A stretch of DNA of 61,321 bases from Treponema sp. Its GTDB lineage: Bacteria > Spirochaetota > Spirochaetia > Treponematales > Treponemataceae. The position numbers and the translations under genes were made by a program. Shown here one piece after another: positions 1 through 7,218 of this stretch. The notes under the pieces are model-generated. The model saw only the letters and a program-made list of their open reading frames with translations. It was not told where the DNA came from and searched no databases. The stretch covers positions 1-61,321 of the forward strand of contig JAKSTG010000017.1 in assembly GCA_024402695.1 (NCBI GenBank), given 5' to 3'. Positions within the stretch are counted from its first letter, which is position 1. The number at the start of each line of letters is the position of its first letter.

Positions 1-84
1 ATAAAAAAAGATGAAAGCTGGTTTTTCTTTTTACAATTCGGCATCCTGCACAATTTCTGTTTATATGATTAATAACCGTCATCA

Positions 85-293
85 TTATAAATGGCAATTA
101 GTTGTGGCAAAGATAAACCAGGCTCGTTCATCGAAAGATTTCTTTGCCACCCGTCTGATTTCTTCGGCAGGTTTTCGATGGCGGCAGAATAATCCTGAAC
201 GCTGTAGCAGTTACCGTGATAGCTTTCAATTTTTTCGCTGAGGACAAAAATCAATGCAGGTGCAGTTGCCCCTACTCTTTTTAGCGATGCCAC
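85..293 (-). pseudogene. Possible decayed nitroreductase-like remnant
   Basis: The minus strand here reads as protein-like sequence in two frames. One frame gives TAPALIFVLSEK followed by YSVQDYSAAIEN, which resembles the central part of FMN nitroreductases. After about nucleotide 170 the protein-like reading moves to another frame (PAEEIRRVAKKSFDERAWF) and stops at 85-87. The N-terminal half of such an enzyme is absent, because the upstream DNA is the end of the FMN dehydrogenase gene. I read this as a frameshifted or internally deleted remnant. The family assignment is weak; it rests on remembered family sequence without an alignment. It could also be unrelated non-coding DNA. Confidence 0.3.
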
Positions 294-1321
294 TCAATCT
301 TCTGGCGTCTTACCATCTTAGATGTGATGTCCGAAATTTTTCTTGCGCCACACATGTACATGGCGTCTTCAAGTTCGGTCTTGATTTTGTTCAGGTAGCA
401 TTCAATTCCTTCCTGACCGCCACCGTAATATGAAATGAGAACAGGACGACAGATAAGACACATGTCGGCACCAAGAGCCAGAGCTTTGAACACATCATTA
501 CCAGTGCGGATTCCACCGTCCACCATGATCTTTGTTTTTCCTTTTACGGCTGCTACAATCTCTGGAAGAACTTCTGCAGTGCCCGGAGTTTCGGCAAGAA
601 CACGGCCACCATGATTTGAAACAATGATTGCATCGGCGCCGGCTTCAACAGCCTTCAGGGCACTTTCTGCAGTCATGATTCCCTTCACAATAAAAGGAAC
701 CTTTGCGTATTCTTTAAGTTCTTTTAAATCTTCAACAGTCTTGGTTCCGGCTTTTCCGTGAAGCTTTCTCAAATGTGGAAGCCCTGCACTGTCTACAACA
801 ACACACATTGCTGGTGGCAGTTCACCGCCTTTATACAAATCCATAAGACCTTCAATGGCTTCATTAGCATCAGGATTGAAAACCGGAATACCGTTGTTGC
901 CGTGAGCTCTTCCCGAAGCAATGGCTGAATCCCAGACCCGCTGTTCAAGGCCGTTTCCGAAAGCATGTGTAATTCCCAAAGTTTCACAGGCAGCCATACA
1001 TTTTTCGTTGAAGTCGGCAACGTCATCAGTCGGATTGAACTGAAGCTTGATTGAACCGATTGGAGCGGTCATCAAAGGAAAACCATAAGTACGTCCAAGG
1101 AATTCTGTTTCTGTTGAAATCGGTGTCTTTTCAACAATTGTATCCATATTCAGTTTGATTCTTTTCCATGCGTTGAAGTTGTCATTTGCACCGTTTCCTG
1201 GAGCTTTTGAACCAGGACCAGGCATTGTGTTTCCACACCCCAGACCATTACAAACAGGACATACCTTACAATTAGGCCCAATATTCTTTTTTGCGTTTTC
1301 AATTACTTCTTTGTATTCCAT
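281..1321 (-). CDS. FMN-dependent alpha-hydroxy-acid dehydrogenase family protein
   Basis: A TIM-barrel flavoenzyme of the lactate dehydrogenase/glycolate oxidase family, which oxidises 2-hydroxy acids using FMN. The C-terminal half carries the hallmark SNHGGR (about residues 235-240), containing the active-site His and an Arg, and the phosphate-binding stretch DGGIRTGNDVFKALALGAD. The N-terminus carries four cysteines (about 18, 21, 24 and 29, in CKVCPVCNGLGC) that the canonical enzymes lack and that could bind metal or an Fe-S centre. I chose the ATG at 1321 because AAGGA lies 8 nt upstream; a TTG two codons earlier is less likely. A LUD-domain lactate-utilisation gene lies divergently next door, which fits a hydroxy-acid role. 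The substrate is not known. Confidence 0.85.
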   Translation of the reverse strand: MEYKEVIENAKKNIGPNCKVCPVCNGLGCGNTMPGPGSKAPGNGANDNFNAWKRIKLNMDTIVEKTPISTETEFLGRTYGFPLMTAPIGSIKLQFNPTDDVADFNEKCMAACETLGITHAFGNGLEQRVWDSAIASGRAHGNNGIPVFNPDANEAIEGLMDLYKGGELPPAMCVVVDSAGLPHLRKLHGKAGTKTVEDLKELKEYAKVPFIVKGIMTAESALKAVEAGADAIIVSNHGGRVLAETPGTAEVLPEIVAAVKGKTKIMVDGGIRTGNDVFKALALGADMCLICRPVLISYYGGGQEGIECYLNKIKTELEDAMYMCGARKISDITSKMVRRQKIEWHR

Positions 1322-1451
1322 TTTCAAAATCCTTATTCTCTTATTATATCACATCCCGTTTTCCAATTCTTAAAATATATTCTCCTCTTATAACAACTTT
1401 TTCCTTTACTACCCTTTCCTAACTTGTTAGAATTCAGACAGGAGATTAACA

Positions 1452-2090
1452 ATGGCAACACCACTTAAAACATTTTATAAAAATCAGGCCGCATCAATTA
1501 TCAAAAAATTGAACATGCGCAAAATGGAAGGCTACTACTGTGAAAATGTAGAAGAAGCAAAAGCAAAACTTCTTGAACTTATTGGAGACGGAAAAAAATC
1601 TGTTGCCTACGGTGGTTCTATGACACTGGATGAAAACGGATTCAAAACTGCTGTAACTGAAGCCGGTCATGAACTGGTGATTCGTGAAAACTACAAGACT
1701 CCCGAAGAAATCAAGGAATGCAATGCAAAACAGATTACCTCTGATGTTTTCCTCATGAGTACAAATGCAATCACAGTTGATGGCGAACTCGTCAACATCG
1801 ATGCCCGTGGAAACAGAGTCTGCTACATGATCTACGGACCTGATTCTGTAATCATTGTTGCAGGAATGAACAAAGTTGTTGCCACTGTAGAAGACGGTAT
1901 CCGCCGCGTCCGCAATGAAGCAACTCCACCTAACTGCAACCGCCTTAACTGCAACACCCCTTGTGCCGTTACAGGAAAATGCGGCGACTGTTACACAGAC
2001 AGCATCTGCTGCCAGATTGTCGTTACAAGAATGTCCAGAGTACCAAACAGAATCAAAGTTATTCTTGTTGGTGAAACTTTAGGTTTCTAA
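1452..2090 (+). CDS. LUD-domain lactate utilization protein
   Basis: A 212-residue protein of the LUD (DUF162, LutC/YkgG-like) family, linked to L-lactate oxidation and iron-sulfur enzyme partners. It shows the expected order: a helical N-terminus (TFYKNQAASIIKKLNMR), the glycine-rich VAYGGSMTLDE, the central NAITVDGELVNIDARGNRV, and a C-terminal tail with a Cys-rich segment (CNRLNCNTPCAVTGKCGDC) before ILVGETLGF. This stand-alone single-domain form is common in anaerobes. A GGAG ribosome site precedes the ATG. It sits divergent from the FMN dehydrogenase, but no LutA/LutB partners are visible in the window, so a role in lactate metabolism is inferred from family and neighbour only. Confidence 0.85.
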   Translation: MATPLKTFYKNQAASIIKKLNMRKMEGYYCENVEEAKAKLLELIGDGKKSVAYGGSMTLDENGFKTAVTEAGHELVIRENYKTPEEIKECNAKQITSDVFLMSTNAITVDGELVNIDARGNRVCYMIYGPDSVIIVAGMNKVVATVEDGIRRVRNEATPPNCNRLNCNTPCAVTGKCGDCYTDSICCQIVVTRMSRVPNRIKVILVGETLGF

Positions 2091-2097
2091 TTACAGA

Positions 2098-2141
2098 GTC
2101 TAAGTTTACTCAGCTGTTTTTCTTCTTGAGTAAACTTAGAC
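2098..2141. terminator. Strong hairpin, likely terminator after the LUD gene
   Basis: Two perfectly complementary 15-bp arms (GTCTAAGTTTACTCA at 2098-2112 and its complement at 2127-2141) enclose a 14-nt T-rich loop. They start 8 nt after the stop codon of the LUD gene. The tract after it is T-rich (CATTTTT) but broken by other bases, so termination may be partial. Confidence 0.6.
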
Positions 2142-2289
2142 CTAATCATTTTTCCGCATAAAGAAGTTGCCTTTCATAAACGAGTCCCTCATGAACTCGC
2201 CTAGAATCTAATATTTCTCTGAAGGAAAAGCAAGGAAAATGATATTCTTTCTATAATTTGCAATTTTTCTGTGAAAAAACAACTTGCTG

Positions 2290-2298
2290 TGTTATAAT
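2290..2298 (+). promoter_or_regulatory. Extended -10 promoter element (TGTTATAAT)
   Basis: TGT followed by TATAAT at 2293-2298 makes an extended -10 element; no good -35 hexamer is visible at 17 bp. Because transcription would start near 2305, the in-frame ATG codons at 2258 and 2297 would not be in the mRNA, which supports the start at 2339 for the following gene. Confidence 0.5.
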
Positions 2299-2338
2299 GG
2301 ATTATTATTTCTTGAGATTTTGGAGAAATCCAGTTTAT

Positions 2339-4642
2339 ATGGATGTTGGACTGAGTTCAATTCAGGCCATGGCCTTGGAATACATCCTTTTAGCCAGTGG
2401 CTTGCTTTTAGGCAAAAAATGTTTCTCGTTAATAAAGAAAGGCATGAACTATTTCTTCATGTTCATTTCTGCCCTGAACCTGTTCTTAATCTTTAACATC
2501 CCGATTCGCTTGTATGAAGAAAAAATCCACATTTTCAGCCCTGGGGTTATTTCTTTTTTCTATTCTATTTCAATCATATTAATGTCTTTTGTTACGTTCC
2601 TATGGTTTCTGTTTATTCTGAAACATATAAACAGCAGAATTGCAAATACGCGTTACAAGGTCATTCTTCTTTCTATTCCAGCTTTCTTATCAATTCCTCT
2701 CTGTATCGTGAACAGATTCACTGGGTGGATGTATTGGATAGAAGCAGATAACTACTATCGTGGCAAACTTTTCTTTCTTCAGGGTTTGATTGCTTATGGT
2801 TATCTGCTTCTGTACATAATTTGGCTCATTAAATCCTATTTTAACAAAAAGAAACGAAAAATCGCCAAAATCGGCATTTTTTCAATGATTCCAGGCCTCG
2901 TCTGTATTTTTTTACAGATTTTGTACGGAGGATCCTTCTTACTGGCAGGTATGACAATCAGTGCCATCATTATGTACATTGATATCTGTATGGACAAACA
3001 AAAAACTGCAGAAGTTGTCGAAATGAAGGAAATGTTTGTTCAGATTACGGAAACTCTTGCCAGCGCAATAGATGCCAAGGATGAATATACCCACGGACAC
3101 TCCATCAGAGTGGCTCAATATGCCCTTCAGATTGCCGAACTGGCAGGTTTATCGGAAGAAGACTGCGAAAGAGTTTATTTTTCAGCACTTTTACATGATG
3201 TCGGCAAAATCGGGGTTCCTGACTGGATTCTGAACAAACAGGGAAAACTCACTGAAGAAGAGTTCCGTATCATTAAACAGCACCCTATTCTGGGCCGAGA
3301 AATACTGGCCCACATCAGAAAACTTCCATATCTTACCATGGGAGCCAAATACCATCACGAAAGATATGACGGCTTAGGCTATCCTGAAGGGCTTAAAGCT
3401 ACAGATATCCCGGTTTATGCCCGCATTATCGCGGTTGCAGATGCCTACGATGCAATGACTTCAGAACGAAGCTACCGAAATCCCCTGCCACAAAATGAAG
3501 TTCGGGAAGAAATTTTAAAATGTTCCGGCCATCAGTTTGACCCTGAATTTGCATCGATTATGGTACAGATAATCGATAAGGATAAGTATTACAAAAAAAA
3601 GCAGAATAAAAACTCCAACGAACTTTACTGTGTAGGTTCCTACAACAACAATTATTCAGGAATTCCGATTACTCCATTTGAACTGACCGTTAAAATGAAA
3701 TCAGAAAAACTGGAAAAAGGCCCTGATAACCTTCCTGTGCTCATTTTATTCGATGCCGTAGACAGCCGTGTTCACTTCGAAAAACAGGAAATGGATTTCT
3801 ATGATTACACTGAATATTTCTCAATCTGTGTAAATGGAAAATACAAAACAAATACTGCCCGAAACGTTGAAATAGAAGTAAAACAGCTCAAAGAAAGAAT
3901 AGATGATATAAATGAAGTACTGGATGTTACTGTAACTGCCGTAAAACAAAGGGACCACGTTCAGCTTCAAATCAATGATGGATATACCGAAATTAAGGCA
4001 ACTATCGTAGTAACAGATAGCTCCCGATATGCCTATCTGGGAATTACAGGTCAAAAGTGTTATATCAGTGACATTACTGACGAAAGAAGCAGCGAATTAC
4101 ACTCGGAATACGCAATTCCAAGAATCTCGGAAGAAATCAAATATTTTCACAAACCAGATGGTGATATCCCCAACATTCAGGTTGAAAGCTGGAGAACTGA
4201 ATCTACAGAAGGAATCCCAGTAAATAAAAGCCTGAATCTGTCCTTCCATATGAGATCTTTCCCTTTTGCCCGCCTTATCTGGCACTGCCCGTTCATCATC
4301 ATGTTTGAATCTGATGACGGAAAAGTTTATGGCAAAAATTATCGGGAATTCGCTTTTATCCGCCTGGACGGGGAAAGCTGGCAGGAGGATCCGTACTCCA
4401 AAAACTCACTTTCCGTCACAAAAACTAAAGATTTCGAGAACTGGCCGCAATGGAAAGCAGATAATAAAAAAGGCCGGCTCATAAATCTTTCTGTCAGACG
4501 CGAAGAAAACCAGATATTTTTCCATACTGAGTGTGGCGGAATTATTCTTGATAACATCACAACCATCTCAAATGAATATAAAAACCTGTATGTTGCCCTT
4601 TCAGGCGATCAGGTTATCCTGGAATCAATCAAAATATCGTAA
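2339..4642 (+). CDS. Membrane HD-GYP phosphodiesterase with a novel C-terminal extension
   Basis: A predicted cyclic-di-GMP phosphodiesterase. The first roughly 215 residues contain about seven hydrophobic segments forming a membrane sensor region. The HD-GYP domain follows at about 235-410, with HGHSIRVAQYA, LHDVGKIG (HD pair, near 284), HHERYDGLGYPEG (GYP motif, near 345) and VADAYDAMTSERSYR, so all expected catalytic motifs are present. The last roughly 350 residues form a separate region, rich in beta-like segments and charged residues, that I do not recognise; it may be a ligand- or glycan-binding domain. I chose 2339 because GGAG lies 13 nt upstream and the -10 element at 2293 excludes earlier starts; 2258 gives the longest frame. 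Confidence 0.85.
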   Translation: MDVGLSSIQAMALEYILLASGLLLGKKCFSLIKKGMNYFFMFISALNLFLIFNIPIRLYEEKIHIFSPGVISFFYSISIILMSFVTFLWFLFILKHINSRIANTRYKVILLSIPAFLSIPLCIVNRFTGWMYWIEADNYYRGKLFFLQGLIAYGYLLLYIIWLIKSYFNKKKRKIAKIGIFSMIPGLVCIFLQILYGGSFLLAGMTISAIIMYIDICMDKQKTAEVVEMKEMFVQITETLASAIDAKDEYTHGHSIRVAQYALQIAELAGLSEEDCERVYFSALLHDVGKIGVPDWILNKQGKLTEEEFRIIKQHPILGREILAHIRKLPYLTMGAKYHHERYDGLGYPEGLKATDIPVYARIIAVADAYDAMTSERSYRNPLPQNEVREEILKCSGHQFDPEFASIMVQIIDKDKYYKKKQNKNSNELYCVGSYNNNYSGIPITPFELTVKMKSEKLEKGPDNLPVLILFDAVDSRVHFEKQEMDFYDYTEYFSICVNGKYKTNTARNVEIEVKQLKERIDDINEVLDVTVTAVKQRDHVQLQINDGYTEIKATIVVTDSSRYAYLGITGQKCYISDITDERSSELHSEYAIPRISEEIKYFHKPDGDIPNIQVESWRTESTEGIPVNKSLNLSFHMRSFPFARLIWHCPFIIMFESDDGKVYGKNYREFAFIRLDGESWQEDPYSKNSLSVTKTKDFENWPQWKADNKKGRLINLSVRREENQIFFHTECGGIILDNITTISNEYKNLYVALSGDQVILESIKIS

Positions 4643-4695
4643 AAATACGAAATCCGAGAGAAAAAACCGGTATTTTTCGGGAATTTCACCGCAGA

Positions 4696-5676
4696 TTATT
4701 TATCCTTGTACATATTCCAGAGCTCTTTGGCCTGTTTTTTCATGCCCTGAACAAGTTCAGGCGGATTCAAAACTTCTACCGAATTTCCAAAGGCCATAAT
4801 CCAGTTAATGAGCTGTGTAAACTGATTGGTTTTGAAAGTAACGAAAACTGAACCGTCGTCGCGAACTTCTTTCTTTTCGCTTGGGTGAAAATTACGTTCC
4901 ATAACGTAATTCTGGAAAGCCGGAACGAAAAGCAGCTCAACATCCATGACAGTTCTCTCGCTGGACCAGACACCAAAGGAAGGGTCAAAGAACTTTTCAG
5001 GAGAAAAGCCTTCAGGAACCTCAAAATCCCGGTCTGTAACGTCACATTCTTCAATACGGGCCAGAGAAAACATTCGGACATCATTATGATTGTGGCAGAA
5101 AGCCAGCATGTACCAGTCCCCGGCTCTGCAGATTATGTGCAGCGGGTCCGCGAATCGAACCTGTCCTTTTTTGTCTTTGTTGCCTTTATATTCGAATTCC
5201 AGTGTCTTTTTCTGGCGAATACAGTCAAAAACCGTATTAAAAACCCCTGCCTGGATCTCGGCTTTAGGTTCCGGAATATAGGAGATCTTATCAGAAAGGA
5301 AGCCTGTATCAACGGTAACAGTGCCCGGCACAAAATCAACGATCTTCTGAAAAATTGATTTTACAGAACTTTCCAAAGGTGTATTTCTGTACTGTTCGAG
5401 CAAAGGCTGAATGGCAAAAATCGAGAAAATCTCAGATTTACTGAGCATTACATTCTGAATCACAAAGGATTTGTCTGTATAGTAGAAACCGCGGCGGTTT
5501 GAGTCATATTCGATAGGCGCATTGTAGCGGTCACGAAGGAAATCCAGGTCTCGGTTGATTGTAGCTCTGGAAACTTCAAATTTTTCGCCCAAAGTAGTCG
5601 CATTCGGATATGTATCTGAACGTATAAGCTTATCGATTTCAAGAATTCGCTGGGTTTTTACTTTTTCTTCTCTCAT
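4696..5676 (-). CDS. YafY-type WYL-domain transcriptional regulator
   Basis: A 326-residue helix-turn-helix regulator. The N-terminal winged helix (about 5-60) reads ATTLGEKFEVSRATINRDLDFLRDRY, typical of HTH_11 regulators, and ends in the beta-wing IEYDSNRRGFYY. The WYL domain lies at about 135-210 (KTLEFEYKGNKDKKGQVRFADPLHIICRAGDWYMLAFCHN), followed by the WCX C-terminal region. WYL domains sense ligands, often nucleotides or nucleic acid, in stress and phage-defence regulators. ATG 5676 is preferred over GTG 5685, because GGAAGG stands about 9 nt before the ATG but abuts the GTG. TATAAT lies just upstream on the minus strand. The regulated genes are unknown; the divergent ExbB/ExbD-like operon is the nearest candidate. 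Confidence 0.85.
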   Translation of the reverse strand: MREEKVKTQRILEIDKLIRSDTYPNATTLGEKFEVSRATINRDLDFLRDRYNAPIEYDSNRRGFYYTDKSFVIQNVMLSKSEIFSIFAIQPLLEQYRNTPLESSVKSIFQKIVDFVPGTVTVDTGFLSDKISYIPEPKAEIQAGVFNTVFDCIRQKKTLEFEYKGNKDKKGQVRFADPLHIICRAGDWYMLAFCHNHNDVRMFSLARIEECDVTDRDFEVPEGFSPEKFFDPSFGVWSSERTVMDVELLFVPAFQNYVMERNFHPSEKKEVRDDGSVFVTFKTNQFTQLINWIMAFGNSVEVLNPPELVQGMKKQAKELWNMYKDK

Positions 5677-5769
5677 TTTCTCCACCTTCCTTGATTATAA
5701 CACAAAAAGTGCAAAATCGCCGTTTATATGTTATATTGTAGATAAACAAATGTTATGGAGTGGGTTTAT

Positions 5770-6243
5770 ATGGACAGTTTTCTCCTTACTTTGGGCAAAT
5801 TCTTCTGCGAAACCGACAATTTTCTGATTCTGGCATTGGCCCTGGCAAATCTGGTAATTTATATTCTTCTCATCGTGTGGAATACAAAAACCCGCAATAT
5901 CCTTCATCCCGAGGCAAACAAGACTGTTGGCATGGGTGCAGAAGGAAAACTGACCCCCAAAGACAAAGATGAGCTTTCGCGAAAACGCTCAAAATTGACC
6001 CTTTTATACTCAATTTTCGCGAATTTTACAGCGATTTTCCCTCTTTTAGGCATTCTTGGCACAGTTGCCTCTCTCATGACAAACACCCGTGACACCATGA
6101 TGGACAACCTTATGATTGCCCTGAATACGACTCTTTTAGGCGTGATTTTCGCCATTTTCTTCAAAGCCCTTGATGCCTTTGTAAGCGCCCGAATGGAGCT
6201 GAATCTTGAAGAAATCGATATGGTATTGGATAAAAAGCTATAA
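5770..6243 (+). CDS. Compact MotA/TolQ/ExbB-type proton channel protein
   Basis: A protein of about 157 residues with three hydrophobic segments, an N-terminal one (NFLILALALANLVIYILLIV) and a C-terminal pair (FTAIFPLLGILGTVASLM and LMIALNTTLLGVIFAIFFKAL). The second and third match the conserved core of the ExbB/TolQ/MotA family, which conducts protons to energise outer-membrane or cell-wall machines. It is shorter than ExbB (about 240 residues), having a reduced cytoplasmic loop. GGAG stands 9 nt before the ATG at 5770; the ATG at 5755 has no ribosome site. It is first of three tightly spaced genes, with an ExbD-like protein next, so a motor complex is inferred. Confidence 0.75.
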   Translation: MDSFLLTLGKFFCETDNFLILALALANLVIYILLIVWNTKTRNILHPEANKTVGMGAEGKLTPKDKDELSRKRSKLTLLYSIFANFTAIFPLLGILGTVASLMTNTRDTMMDNLMIALNTTLLGVIFAIFFKALDAFVSARMELNLEEIDMVLDKKL

Positions 6244-6248
6244 ATTAT

Positions 6249-6812
6249 ATGAAAATGTATAAAAAACATGACATTTTTATTGATTTAACCTCTCTTTTAG
6301 ACGTCATCATGATTCTGCTTTTCATGGTTATGGCAGTTAATACCCGCCGTGCCGGGAAACTGACAGGCGCCCAGCAGGAAGAACTGCAGAATGCCCTGGA
6401 GGTTGCAGAAAGCCGTCTTGCAGCCGAAGAGTTTTTACAGGAAATAATTGATGAATATAGCGTAAGCCTGAAAAATACCGACGACATGACCGAAACTCTG
6501 CTGATTTTCAACGGAAATGTGGAATCCATCCCCATTCCGCGAAAAAAGAAAGGCAGCTACGAAAAACAGCGCCATGAAAACTGGAATATGGCAGTAAACA
6601 GCCTGAAAATGGACCTTGAAAAATCTCTTCAGGCTTCCCTATCGGATCCAGACAAACTCATTTATATCCTCTTCACTTACGACGAAGATTCGGTCTATAA
6701 CAGCGACTTTGAAGACATTCACAGAGTTCTGGATCAATATGAAGTAAATGACACGGAAAATCGGGTCCGTTACAGACTTAAAAACGCAAAAGAAACAAAA
6801 GAAATAGAATAA
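6249..6812 (+). CDS. ExbD/TolR/MotB-like motor partner
   Basis: A 187-residue single-pass protein starting 5 nt after the ExbB-like stop. Its N-terminus (KKHDIFIDLTSLLDVIMILLFMVMAV) has the layout of ExbD/TolR: a short basic tail, then a membrane helix carrying the Asp (LLDVI) that carries protons in this family. The rest is mostly charged and helical (about residues 35-75 could form a coiled coil) and is not a recognisable OmpA-type peptidoglycan-binding domain, so MotB proper is unlikely. With the upstream channel protein it probably forms a small ion-driven complex. What it energises is unknown, since no TonB, Tol-Pal or receptor gene is nearby. Confidence 0.65.
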   Translation: MKMYKKHDIFIDLTSLLDVIMILLFMVMAVNTRRAGKLTGAQQEELQNALEVAESRLAAEEFLQEIIDEYSVSLKNTDDMTETLLIFNGNVESIPIPRKKKGSYEKQRHENWNMAVNSLKMDLEKSLQASLSDPDKLIYILFTYDEDSVYNSDFEDIHRVLDQYEVNDTENRVRYRLKNAKETKEIE

Positions 6813-6825
6813 TCGGAGGTTTTAT

Positions 6826-7209
6826 ATGGCTAAATTCTTTAAAAAGCTGATTCTCAGAACAAGTTGGGGCATTTTCATCTTTACAATTGTCCTTCTGGGA
6901 GCTTCCTGCATCCGTATAGGAATTGGAAAAGGCGGAAACGGAACCGGTAAAAAAGTTGAAAAGACTGAAAAAATCCGTGTTGTCGTTATTGAAGTAAGCG
7001 AAAAAGAAATCACCATCGACAAGAAGCCATGCAAGAATCCGGAAGCTCTTGTTAAAGAAATAAGCGCAATCTGCGCAAAAGAAGGCCCTGATAAGGTCCG
7101 TTTTGAGCTTAAAAACAACTATGCAATCAAATCTGTGTACGGGAAAGTTAAAAAATCTCTTGCAGCCTGCGAAAAAACCCTGGGAATTCAGTATACAGCC
7201 GAAGATTAA
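6826..7209 (+). CDS. Small membrane-anchored protein, possible ExbD-like periplasmic domain
   Basis: A 127-residue protein 13 nt after the ExbD-like gene, preceded by a GGAGG ribosome site. It has one hydrophobic segment (GIFIFTIVLLGASC), ending in a cysteine in a lax lipobox-like context, then a Gly/Lys linker and a compact alpha/beta region (IRVVVIEVSEKEITIDKKPC, then a helix and VRFELKN). That beta-helix-beta pattern, with an element resembling 'itidgk', recalls the C-terminal domain of ExbD/TolR, so it may be a second, split ExbD-type subunit. The spacing says it belongs to the same operon. Family assignment is tentative. Confidence 0.5.
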   Translation: MAKFFKKLILRTSWGIFIFTIVLLGASCIRIGIGKGGNGTGKKVEKTEKIRVVVIEVSEKEITIDKKPCKNPEALVKEISAICAKEGPDKVRFELKNNYAIKSVYGKVKKSLAACEKTLGIQYTAED

Positions 7210-7218
7210 GCTCAAAAA

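Noticed and set aside
4885..5358. 157-codon plus-strand frame opposite the WYL regulator
   Set aside because: No ribosome site and no recognisable protein; the minus-strand gene has clear domains.
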